A DNA stretch of 64,000 nt. It comes from Isoetes taiwanensis. Lineage: Eukaryota > Streptophyta > Lycopodiopsida > Isoetales > Isoetaceae. The translations under genes and the position numbers were made by a program. Under the pieces are notes generated by a model that was given only the letters and a program-made list of their open reading frames with translations, did no database searches and was not told the origin of the DNA. Each line of letters begins with the position of its first letter. The stretch's first letter is position 1. Location of the stretch: assembly GCA_021234155.1 (NCBI GenBank), contig JAJEKV010000060.1, forward strand, positions 312,001 to 376,000, in the 5' to 3' direction. Below are positions 54,301-64,000 of the stretch, in pieces.

Positions 54301-57300
54301 CTTTCAAAAATTTTGGATATGGTTTAGATCAAATAGTTTGCACTAGAGCGGTCCGGGCGACTGTTGTTGGGCAGCCGGGCAGCACACTTGCCCAAGTCAA
54401 ACAATGCGGGGACCTTGCAAGGCCTCCTCATTAGAGGGGAGTCCTAACCCGGGGAGGCGAGCCCCAAAAAGCTTCCGAGGCGGCCTTTCTGGCGGCCCAC
54501 GGGGCGTGGCGTAAAGACCACACTCGGGATCTCGGTTCCGTATCCGGCCAGTTGAATCCTTTGTTCCGGGAAACACGGTCCGAGAAGGTCAAAAAAATCC
54601 AACATCCGTCCAGGAGAACATATCAAACCCCAAGCGTCTGCGGCGGCGGCGGTGTAGAAACCAAAGTGTTTTGTCGTTCGGACATTCGCGGAGAGCTCGA
54701 AATGCCGATCGACTTAATACATCGTCCTAGGAATGCCAAAATTACCCTAGGGACCAAGTTACCGCGGTCAGTTTTGCAAAGAAAGAAACACTTCACGCCC
54801 TACATTGCGGTGATTGAAGCCACCTCCTAGGCCAATTGACTACGAGTGTGTTGCACATGAGATAGTTTGGCTTCTTCGAGAAGGGGTGGGCTTACGGCCA
54901 CAAAAGTCCCTAGGGCAATGTCGGCGTTCTGAGTCCATTGGCGAGAGAGGATCCGCGGTTCGGGAGGGAAGTTGCCCGTCCGTAGCCGGGGCCTTCGGGA
55001 GAGGAATTTTGGGGCAAGGCTGCTTCGGGTGGTTTTTAGGGTCCGTGCCACGGCGTCAACACCCCCTCTACCTCAAGACATCGGCGCAAGGTCCTAGTCA
55101 AATCGACAAGGATAGAGCCTCCGAAATGTAAACCCTATGAGTTGCGGGTTCTAGCGGGGTTTGCGTTTTGGAGTGCTTGGTTTTTTGGTCTTTTGCACTT
55201 GGGGCGTGGCCCGATCACATGCGGTTGAAAACGAAGCAAAAGCGGAACTGGCGGAATGGAGTTTGGACACATACTCCCTCCCGTTGTGGCGGTTAGAAGT
55301 CAAGGGCGCTTTTGCGAGTAGCAAGACATTAAGTAAATTCGTAAATTAATGCATAGTGCGGACTTAAATTCTGATTTTTTTGTCAGCTAGCTTCCTAAGT
55401 CATAAGCCAACATACAGGCCAACTTTCAAAAATTTTGGATATGGTTTAGATCAAATAGTTTGCACTAGAGCGGTCCGGGCGACTGTTGTTGGGCAGCCAG
55501 AGCTGGCACACTTGCCCAAGTCAAACAAGGCGGGGACCGTGTGCAAGGCCTCCTCATTAGAGGGGAGAGTCCGAACCCGGGAGGCGAGCCCCAAAAAGCT
55601 TCCCGAGGCAGCCTTTTACGGCGCTCAGCCAGGGCGTCGCTAAAGACCACACTCCCGGATCTCGGTTCCGTGTCCGGCCGTTGAATCCTTTGTTCCGGGA
55701 ACCTGGTCCGAGAAGGTCAAAAAAATCCAACATCCGTCCGGGAGAACATATCAAACCATGGCGTCTGCGCGGCGGCGGTGTAGAAACCAAAGTGTTTTGT
55801 CGTTCGGACATTGCGGAGGCTCGAAATGCCGATCCGACTTAACCACATCGTCAGGAATGCCAAAATTACCCTAGGGACCAAGTTACCGCGGTCGGTTTTG
55901 CAAAAGAAAAAACACACTTCGCCCTACATTGCGGTATTCATTGACCACCTCCTAGGCCAATTGACTACGAGTGTGTTGCACATGAGATAGTTTAGCGCTT
56001 CTTAGAGAAAGGGGTGGGCTTACGGCCACAAAAAGGTCCCTAGGGCAATGTCGGCGTTCACTAGAGTCCATTGGCGAGAGCAGGATCCGCGATTTCGGAG
56101 AGGGAAGTTGCCCGTCCGTCGCCGGGGCCGGGAGAGGGAATTTTGGGGCAAAGGCTGCTTCGGGTGGTTTTAGGGTCCGTGCCACGGCGTCAACACCCCC
56201 TCTACCTCAAGACACGGCGCCCTAGGTCCTAGTCAAATCGACAAGGATAGAGCCTCCGAAGCGTAAACCCTATGAGTTGCGGGGTTCTAGCGGGGTTTGC
56301 GTTTTTGGAGTGCCGAGGATTTTGGTCTTTTGCACTTGGGGCGTGGCGATCACATGCGGTTGAGAAATCTTGAAGCAAAGCGGGCCCGGCGGAATGGAGT
56401 TTGGACCTGTACTCCTCTCCGTTGTGGCGGTTAGAAGTCAAGGGCGCTTTTGCGATAGCAAGACATTAATTAAATTCGTAATTAATGCATAGTACGGACT
56501 TAAATTCTGATTTTTGTCGGCTAGCTTCCTAAGTCATCGCCAACATACATGCCAACTTTCAAAAATTTTGGATATGGTTTAGATCAAATAGTTTGCACTA
56601 GAATGGTCAGGGCAGACTGTTGTTGGCAGCCGAAATTTTGCACACTTGCCCAAGTCAAACAAGGCGAGGACCTTGCAAGGCCTCCTCATTAGAGGGGAGA
56701 GTCCGAACCCGGGAGGCGAGCCCCAAAAAGCTTCGAGGCGCCTTTCACGGCGGCTCCGCCACGGGTGTGCGCTAAAGACCACACTCCGGATCTGGTTCCG
56801 TATCCGGCCGTTGAATCCTTTGTTCCGGGGAACCTGGTCCAAAGGTCCAAAAAAATCCAACATCCGTCCAGGAGAACATATCAAATCGCGAAGCGTCTGC
56901 GAGCGGCGGTGTAGAAAGCGAAAGTGTTTTGTCGTTCGGACATTGCGGAGGCTCGAAATGCCGATCCGACTTTGCCACATCGTCCGAATGCCAAAATTAT
57001 CCTAGGGACCAAGTTACGGTCGGTTTTGCAAAAGAAAGAAACACTTCGTAGCCCTACATTGCGCGGATATTAGGCGTGACCACCTCCTAGGCCAATTGAC
57101 TACGAGTGTGTTGCACATGAGATAGTTTGGCGCTTCTTCGAAAGGGGGTGGGCTTACGGCCACAAAACTTGGTCCCCTAGGGCAATGTCGACGTTCTGAG
57201 TCCATTGGCGGGGCAGATCATCCGCGGTTCGGGAGGGGAAGTTGCCCGTCCGTCGCCGGGCAGCCGGGAGAGGAATTTTGGGGCAAGCTGCCCGGGTGGT

Positions 57301-58788
57301 TTTTGGGTCCGTGCTCACGGCGTCAACACCCCCCCTCTACCTCAAGACATCGCAAGGTCCTAGTCAAATCGACAAGGATAGAGCCTCCAAACGTAAACCC
57401 TATGAGTTGTCGGGGTTCTAGCGGGGTTTTGCGTTTTGGGTGCCGAGTTTTGGTCTTTTGCACTTGGGGCGTGGCCGATCACATGCGATTGAGAAACGAA
57501 GCAAGGGGAACCGGCGGAATGGAGTTTGGACCTGTACTCCTCCGTTGTGGCGGTTAGAAGTCAAGGGCGCTTTTGCGGGAAGCAAGACATTAAGTAAATT
57601 CCTAATTAATGCATAGTGCGGACTTAAATTCTGATTTTTTGTCGACTAGCTTCCTAAGTCATCGCCAACATCTGAGGCCAACTTTCAAAAATTTTGGATA
57701 AGGTTTAGATCAAATAGTTTGCACTAGAACGGTCCGGAACGCTTTGTTGTTGGGCAGCCCGGCCGCACACTTGCCCAAGTCAAACAATGCCGGACCTTGC
57801 AAGGCCTCCTCATTAGAGGGGAGAGTCCGAACCCGGGGGCCGAGCCCCAAAAGCTTCCCGACCTTTCTGGCAGCTTTCTCCCGTAGGGGGTGTGCAGCTA
57901 AAGACCACACTTCCGGATCTCGGTTCCCCTGTCAGGCCCGTTGAATCCTTTGTTCCGGGAACACGGTCAGAAGGTCCAAAAATCCAACATCCGTCCGGAG
58001 AACATATCAAACCCTTGGGCGTCTGCGAGGCGGCGATTAGTAGAAACCAAAGTGTTTTGTCGTTCCGGACATTGCGGAGGCTCGAAATGCCGATCCGACT
58101 TAGCCACATCGTCACGGAATGCCAAAATTACCCTAGGGACCAAGTTACCGCGGTCCAGTTTGCAAAAGAAAGAAACACTAAGCCCTACATTGCGATGTGT
58201 GACCACCTCTTAGGCCAATTGACTACGAGTGTGTTGCACATGAGATAGTTTGGCGCTTCTTCTTCGAGAAGGGGTGGGCTTCGGCCACAAAACTTGGTCC
58301 CTAGGGCAATGTCGGCGTTCGAGTCCATTGGCGAGGCAGATCCACGGTTCCCGGAGAGGGAAGTTGCCCGTCCGTCGCCCGGCAACCGGGAGAGAGGAAT
58401 TTTTGGGGCAAGGCTTCTTCGGTGGTTTTAAGGTCCGTGCTCACGGCGTCAACACCCCCCCTACCGCCAAGGTCCTAGTCAAATCTGACAAGGATAGAGC
58501 CTCGAAACGTAAACCATATGAGTTGCGGGGTTCTAGCGGGGGTTTTGCGTTTTGGGTGCCGAGTTTTGGTCTTTTGCACTTGGGGCGTGGCGATCACATG
58601 TAGTTGAGAACGAAGCAAAGCGGGAACCAGCGGAATGGAGTTTGGACCTGTACTCCTCCCGTTGTGGCGGTTAGAAGTCAAGGCCAGCTTTTAGGTAGCA
58701 AGACATTAAGTAAATTAAGTAATTAATGCATAGTACGGACTTAAATTACGATTTTTTGTCGACTAGCTTCCTAAGTCAGCTAGCTTGT
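51350..58788. repeat. Satellite array, unit about 1.12-1.13 kb, about 6.6 copies
   Basis: The landmark CCCTAGGGACCAAGTTAC recurs near 51369 (diverged), 52493, 53611, 54742, 55867, 56998 and 58129. A second landmark, CAACTTTCAAAAATTTTGGA, recurs with the same period. Units are highly alike in AT-rich parts and differ by 1-5 bp indels in GC-rich parts. Every long frame in the array is interrupted differently in each unit, so I treat it as noncoding. Confidence 0.93.
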
Positions 58789-58855
58789 TGAGATAAACTA
58801 CATCTTCGCATGTTGGTAGGGTATAAGTTCTCATAGCAGGGGACAAAATTAAAAA

Positions 58856-58900
58856 AATAAATATATATATATCTATCTATCTATCTACTCTATATATGTT
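58856..58900. repeat. TA / CTAT microsatellite
   Basis: A run of AT and then ATCT units just after the satellite array. Confidence 0.9.
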
Positions 58901-59239
58901 CTTATGTTTGTCGCTTTCATCCGGATCAGTCCGCTCGAGATCCGGCGGCTCCATTGGCTTTGGGGCGTATCCCTCACGGCCCATGGCTTGGGAGTTTATA
59001 TATAATTCGTATAGACGCCGATCCTCACGGTCGGTGTTGATTTGATCCCGATCGTCGGTCCGAGATCCTACGGCTCACGTTGCTTTGGGACACATCCTAC
59101 GGTGTACATGACTTTGGGAATTATATGTAATAGATCCTATGGCTCATGTTGCGTGAGATCTCAACCCTTGATCGAGTCCAGGATCCTACGGCCCAAGTTG
59201 AATGCTCATCCCTTAGGAAAAGGCTTTTAAAATTTTTAT

Positions 59240-59310
59240 GTTGTGTGGGGGATTCGAACCCTACCCATTGACCCCCCAACCCCCCATTCTAACCACTAGA
59301 CCAAGCATTA
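59240..59310 (-). repeat. tRNA-related sequence, probable SINE head or tRNA relic
   Basis: On the minus strand TGGTCTAGTGGTT (A-box type, 59291-59303) is followed at tRNA-like spacing by GGTTCGAATCCCC (B box, 59248-59260). The sequence that would form the acceptor stem does not pair, so it is not a functional tRNA. Sequence further along the minus strand to about 58900 could be a SINE body. Confidence 0.6.
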
Positions 59311-59390
59311 ATTCCATAAAAAATTTATGTTTCAAATATACTTAAGGGTAATATTTCCATTAAGATAAAATATACTATAACATTCTAGCT

Positions 59391-59460
59391 AGTTCAGGAA
59401 TGTTCTAGAATGTTCTGGAAGGCTCTAGAAAGTTCGAGAATCTTCTAGAAAGTTCTAGAA
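59391..59460. promoter_or_regulatory. Seven-unit TTCnnGAA array matching heat-shock elements
   Basis: Seven consecutive 10-bp units of the form nnTTCnnGAA, with a single mismatch (CTC in the fourth unit). This is the alternating nGAAn arrangement bound by heat-shock factor trimers, in perfect 5-bp register for 70 bp. GAA continues every 10 bp in a weaker array to about 59650. Confidence 0.75.
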
Positions 59461-60059
59461 CATAAGAGAATCTAGGGGGATCTAAGAAAATTCTTCCTGA
59501 AAGTTCCAAATTGTTCTAATAAGTTTCAGAATGTTCTAGAATGTAGGGGAATCTACGGGAATGTAAGGAAATCTAGGGAAATACTTCCAGAAAGTTCTAG
59601 AATATATTGAAAGTCTTAGAATGTTCTAAAAAGTTATAGAATGTAAAGAAACATGCACGTAGGAACATGCTAAAACTCGAACATGCACCGTAGGACGCAT
59701 TAAATTTCTTGTATATATATGTCGTCGTAACAAGCGAACACGTAGCTACATATACTATTGGTGGAAACCTAACCTTTTTAAATCTAACAAAATAAAATTT
59801 TAAGATAAACTACATCTTTGCATGTTGGTAAGGTATTAGTTATCGTAGGAGGTAAGGTATTACTAGTTATCATCATCGTATTATATACCTCATAGCTCAA
59901 CGGATGTACCACAAAACATTGAACATTTTTATGGTGGTATATTTCATAACTTTAACGGGTGTAGCAAGTCAAATAAACCCTATCGATTAAATAAACCCAT
60001 GTATCAAGTGTACATGCATTCTATACTATTTAAAAAAAAAAAAAAAAATAATAATAATA

Positions 60060-60200
60060 ATTTTTTTTTTTTTTGGTCGTCGTAAAAACAAAAGCGTCGT
60101 TACAAGCGTCGTTCAAGCGGCGTTTTTGTCGTCGTTTAACGGCGTCCGCGGCGTCGTTAAGCGGCGACACATTGATTTAAATCATAAACGGCGGCAATCC
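60060..60200. repeat. Internal block of CGTCGTT palindromes
   Basis: It repeats the subterminal motif (GCGTCGTTCAAGCGGCG, CGTCGTTTAACGGCG, GCGTCGTTAAGCGGCG), 1.1 kb inside the 3' subterminal zone. It may mark an older end of a nested element. Confidence 0.75.
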
Positions 60201-61314
60201 CGCGCTTATTTTCGAGCAAGCAAAGCTTGTGGAGGAGCATTTTTGAGGTGATTTTTGGTTGCCGGATCTACTTTGGGGTCTATTCTAAGTGTAAGACAAG
60301 CTTCATAAGGTATGTGCGGATCAACCAACTTCGTTTTTTGAATCTAAACTTGTTTTTTTGGGTAGATTTAGGGCTTTTGTATTTGTTGTTTGTTCTTCCT
60401 TCAACCTTCATTCTTCTTCTTCCATTCTTGCATCCTTCTTCCATACATATTCTTCCATTCCCTTTGTCATCTTCTTCTTGATTCTTCCTCCTCTTATACC
60501 ACTACTTCCTCCTCTTATTCAAATTCTTACTCTTAATCCTCCTCTTAAGCTTCATCTTCTTAGGTATTCTTCCTCCCCATTTTTGGGTTCCTCCTCTTCT
60601 TCTTAGCCTTTTCTTCTTGAATTCTTCCATTCTTCTTCTAATTTTTTTCCCATCTAAGAAGGCGTCGTTAAAAGGCGAGACCCTTCTTCTTTCCAAAATT
60701 TTTCCTTATTAGTTGTTTTATACTATTTCTTTCTAATCATTGAATTTTTTGTTTTGCATGTACACTCCTAGCAAAATGTGTTGTTCTTGCAAAACAAGTT
60801 GGCACCTCTTCAGTGTAAGGATTTAGTTTTTTCAATACGCTAATAAAATACTAATGCTTTATTTAGGTTAAATTGTTATCCAAGAAGGGGCGTCATTGAA
60901 ACCACCCCTCCCCATTGATTTTCCATATTTTTTTTTTTTAAGTTGTTTATTTATACTAATATTTTATTAATCATTGAATTTATTGTTTTGCATGTACACT
61001 CTAGCAAATCGTTGTTTGTGCAAAACAACTTTGCTCCTATACCCGGTAAAGCATTTAATTTTCAATATGCTTAATGTATTGATTAATGTATTTAGCTTAA
61101 TTTATTGATTAATGTATTTAGCTAAAAAAATTGGGCTTCATTTATTTTTGTATTTTTTAATATATTTAAAGCGACATCATTTAATGACGTTAAAATCTTA
61201 TATTTCTTTATTGGTTAAATTCATTTTATAGGCTTTAAATTAAATGTATTAACTTCATTCATAATAAATGTGTTATTATTATTTTTGTCAATTTATAAAA
61301 AAAAAAAAAAAAAA
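60201..61314. other. AT- and CT-rich interior of the CACTA element
   Basis: No supported gene. TTCTTCCTC repeats dominate 60400-60620. A 60-bp segment around TTGTTTTGCATGTACACTC occurs twice (near 60750 and 60983). Confidence 0.5.
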
Positions 61315-61715
61315 AAAATACGTAAGCAGCGTCGTTAAGCGGCGTTGCTTAAAGCTTACACGCCGACAACGGCGCTGCAATGCTGCGCGCGGCAGCGTGC
61401 GTGGTGCCGCGTGTACGTGACGTCGTTTAACGACGTCAAACACGTGGCTGCCGCGTCGAACTTCGCCGACGCCATTCACGCCCGCCGCCCGTGGCGTGGC
61501 GGCGATCGCGATAATCGTGGCGTCGTTGAACGACGTCAGGTCGTCGCTTTAAGACGCCGCGGTTGCGACGCGTATAGCGACGCATAAAGGTCGTTTATCG
61601 ACGCTCCGACGTCGAAATAGACGTCGTTTATCGACGTTTTGACGTCGATCATCGACGTCTAAACGACGTCTGGACGTCGTAATAGACGTCGTAACAGGGC
61701 TTTAATTTTGTAGTG
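61315..61715. repeat. 3' subterminal repeat zone of the CACTA element
   Basis: Copies of CGTCGTT(N)AACGACG and GACGTCGTTTATCGACG (near 61330, 61421, 61521, 61589 and 61623) extend to within about 25 bases of the TTGTAGTG end. Several are perfect inverted repeats. Confidence 0.85.
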
Positions 61716-61718
61716 GTT

Positions 61719-63050
61719 GGTTCGTTGTGCTCCAGTGTTCATGCTCTCTTTGGCGTTGTCGTCGCTAATGTGCTAGTCTCTAGTATTGTCCTGTTTACTG
61801 CACGGATCTCGTTCTACTTGACATTCTTTTTCAGCTGCTTTAGTCATGTTTATCCATATTTCGTCTGTTTGATCATTAGTTTCATGAGCCTCCATGCTCT
61901 ACTTGTTCCACTCTAAGGTGTTTTTTATATGATTGTCACTTGAGATCTCTTTTGTCTGTATTACTCCGTTTTCTACATTTCTATGGTTTTCGCTTTGACC
62001 CAATTTGTAGTAATTTTTTCTTCTTTCTCTGTCGAGATTGCTTATTGGGCATTTATGTGTGTTTTGCTCTTGTTGCACCTCTCGTCATTTTTCGTGCTCC
62101 TTGGCTTTGTTTGCACTTGTTATTAGATTCACCCTTTTTGTTCTATGTATCCTCCTAGACTTGACACCCCTTTGTACATCTAGTCTTTTCAAGAATCTCG
62201 TAATATTTGGTACCGTTCCTTCAGTTCAAGTTACGTCATTATTTCCATTACTTCTATTGGTATTTTATAGCTTTATTTTATTCCTTTGTCTCCTTTTTCA
62301 TTCCATTGTCGCACTTTGGCATGCTTCTTTAATGTTGTTTCTGCATTTGGTGTCTTTTTGTTTGTCTTGACAACCTCTAGTGCTACTTGTCCCATCTTAT
62401 TTGTTATGGATTGTCCTTTTTTTTGGTTTTCTTATCCCCTTTCTTTCATTCTTTCTTTCTTGTCGTTGCCATTTTCACCCTCTTCGTTTCATGATTCCCT
62501 TGTTAAGTTTGCTTTAATCCATTATTGGATTTGTTTTAATAGTTCCGACATGTTGCATTTACTTCCCTTGTCTTGCGTGTTGCTCCTTTCTATTTTTTGC
62601 TAGCTAAGTCAGTTCGGTTTTCTCGTAATTGCGTTTTTCACTCAAATCGTTTCTCTGTTATTGTTGTTGTTTGATTGTCGTTTTCATATATTTGTTTGAA
62701 TTTTTTCATCTTTCGCTATATTGTTTCATTTGTACACTTGATGTTTTTTCGTTGGTTGAACCCTCTACCTCATTCTTTTCTTTTGCCTTCGTTGTCTCAT
62801 TTATCACTGTACGCTCCTCGTTGTTCCAGTCTTCTAGCCCTCCTTAATTGCTCCTCTTTCCTCGTTCTCCGTGTTCTCTACTGGCTCCTTTTCATTCCAT
62901 TTTGTTCGACCCCTGTAGCCTCGTCTCTTCCTTTGATTTCTACATTTCATGTTCATCTCTATCGGCCACTTGTTTGTGTGATAGGACCCATCCTAGGAAT
63001 TAAGATTTATCTTATTATGACCCTCTTGCTTCAATATTGCAGTTGTTAGA
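61719..63050 (+). other. T-rich, A-poor tract, right part
   Basis: The plus strand is dominated by T with C, and A is scarce. Frames such as 61713-61916, 62286-62603 and 62675-63049 encode hydrophobic strings that follow from this bias. No family motif, start context or splice pattern supports a gene. Confidence 0.5.
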
Positions 63051-64000
63051 AGTCTTTCCAGGCCATCCATACGTTGCAAACTGTGTAAAAATCTTGTTAA
63101 TCCTCATAGTTTGCATTGCATATGCAAGTGACAATTAGATTATCCATATACGGGCACCGCAAAACTACATGACAAAAGAAGCCAACGTTATATGGTATAT
63201 GGTACTAGACGATTAATGGAGCATCTTAAACCATTTTGAAAAGCACAACATTCTCCAAACTATTCTTTATGCCACAAGAATCATGATCTGTGTATGATTC
63301 GGATACACTCGTATTGTGCTACACATGGCTTTTAAACCATGAAAGTTGTAATGGGGTGTATTATTGCCATAAAGATGGAACTCGTTTAAATGGTCCTTTG
63401 GCATGTGGAGAAACATGTTACTTGCATTTATGTAATATTACTTCAGAAAACTAGTTATGGCACAAAGGTCATCTAAAAATTACACGCTTCCGTCTTTTCC
63501 TTCTTCCTTACCATGGATCTTCTATGTGGATTCTTTTTGTTAGGCTGAAGCTCAAGGACTCCCGAGCATCAAAGCATTAGAAAATTAATATTGATATTGA
63601 TTTTATTGAAAAATGAGAAATGGCAAATTTTTCAAACCACAAATAACATTAGCCAATGTTTCCCTAGGCTTTTATGACTAAAATTTGAGTAGAAAAAATC
63701 TCGTGAATATAAGTAATCTAAAAAATCTTTTATTTGCTTATCTTATACCTATGCACATGTGACCATAAGCACAACTCTATTCGCATAATTGGGTACTTCA
63801 TGCAGGTAATAGTCTTGGAAGCTAACAAGCAATCAACCAGTAGCAGGTCAATGCCAAGAATATGGAAAGTTTGCGTTCTTGATAAATGTGAAAATTCTCT
63901 TACACTTTGTTATTGCAGAAGTGCTTAGGGCATATCCATGTTTGGGTTGTCTTGCCCTCCCCAAGATTTCCCTTTTCTTGCTGTGTGACTTTCTCCACAG
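63051..64000. other. Gene-free window end
   Basis: No coding or repeat feature is supported. The T-rich bias ends near 63050 and composition returns to ordinary AT-rich sequence. Confidence 0.4.

Larger units (their letters stand above)
50755..61715. mobile_element. Large non-autonomous CACTA (En/Spm) DNA transposon
   Basis: It starts CACTACAA and ends TTGTAGTG (8-bp perfect inverted ends), flanked by GTT on both sides (50752-50754 and 61716-61718). CACTA ends with a 3-bp duplication are diagnostic of the superfamily. Both subterminal zones hold CGTCGTT/AACGACG palindromes. No TNPD- or TNPA-like protein is readable, so it would depend on a helper. The interior holds a satellite array, a tRNA-related relic and a TTCnnGAA array. 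Length 10,961 bp. Confidence 0.92.

Noticed and set aside
51480-58700. Dozens of 60-140 codon frames inside the satellite array
   Set aside because: Each unit has different breaks, no frame is kept in all units, and no family motif appears. They are products of a GC-rich noncoding repeat.
51350-58788. CRISPR-like array
   Set aside because: The repeat unit is over 1.1 kb and continuous, without short repeats and unique spacers, and the setting is a plant nuclear genome.
59240-59310. Functional tRNA gene
   Set aside because: A and B boxes are present, but the ends that should form the acceptor stem do not pair.
61713-63049. Membrane proteins encoded in the T-rich tract
   Set aside because: Hydrophobic Phe/Leu/Val strings arise in every frame from the T bias, with no start context or conserved motif.

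Overview
This window looks like nuclear DNA of a land plant. It contains spliced genes with GT-AG introns, a PLS-class pentatricopeptide repeat (PPR) gene, a plant-type inner centromere protein (INCENP) gene, and plant Ty3/gypsy, Ty1/copia, CACTA and hAT elements. The repeat density and transposon mix suggest a large-genome seed-free plant such as a fern. That placement is inference and nothing in the window proves it. No rRNA gene, functional tRNA gene or CRISPR array was seen.

Layout. (1) 1-10.6 kb: a decayed chromovirus-type Ty3/gypsy element. Two unusual reading frames lie upstream of its gag: a broken acidic one (259-1497) and an intact 508-codon one (2223-3749), each behind its own TATA-like box. 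(2) 10.6-13.2 kb: little coding. (3) 13.19-19.15 kb: a complete minus-strand copia element with LTRs and an ACATG target duplication, disrupted by an inverted 875-bp copy of its own 5' end. (4) 19.2-22.9 kb: a decayed duplicate of the INCENP 3' end, then a two-exon PPR gene. (5) 23.5-28.2 kb: copia and gypsy fragments, a transposon-gene insertion and a short hAT element. (6) 31.6-36.9 kb: the INCENP gene (minus strand), whose C-terminal seven exons join in consistent phase and end in the IN-box.

(7) 38.3-43.8 kb holds the most unusual material: two convergent decayed genes. The plus-strand gene matches the DUF3504/Crypton type of tyrosine recombinase. The minus-strand gene has a ParB-like segment followed by what may be a beta-class DNA methyltransferase. 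Together they may be the remains of a little-known mobile system. (8) 44-50 kb: transposon exon remnants, a foldback element and many short tandem duplications.

(9) 50,755-61,715 is a non-autonomous CACTA element with 8-bp terminal inverted repeats and a GTT target duplication. It carries subterminal CGTCGTT/AACGACG palindromes, about 6.6 copies of a 1.12-kb satellite, a tRNA-related relic and a 10-bp-register array that matches heat-shock elements. Its flanks (49.7-50.75 and 61.7-63.05 kb) are one T-rich tract that it split. (10) 63.05-64 kb: nothing recognisable.

Host functions are limited to chromosome segregation (INCENP) and probable organelle RNA processing (PPR). Nearly everything else is mobile DNA in various stages of decay. 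Splice sites and coordinates were read by eye and may be off by a base or so.
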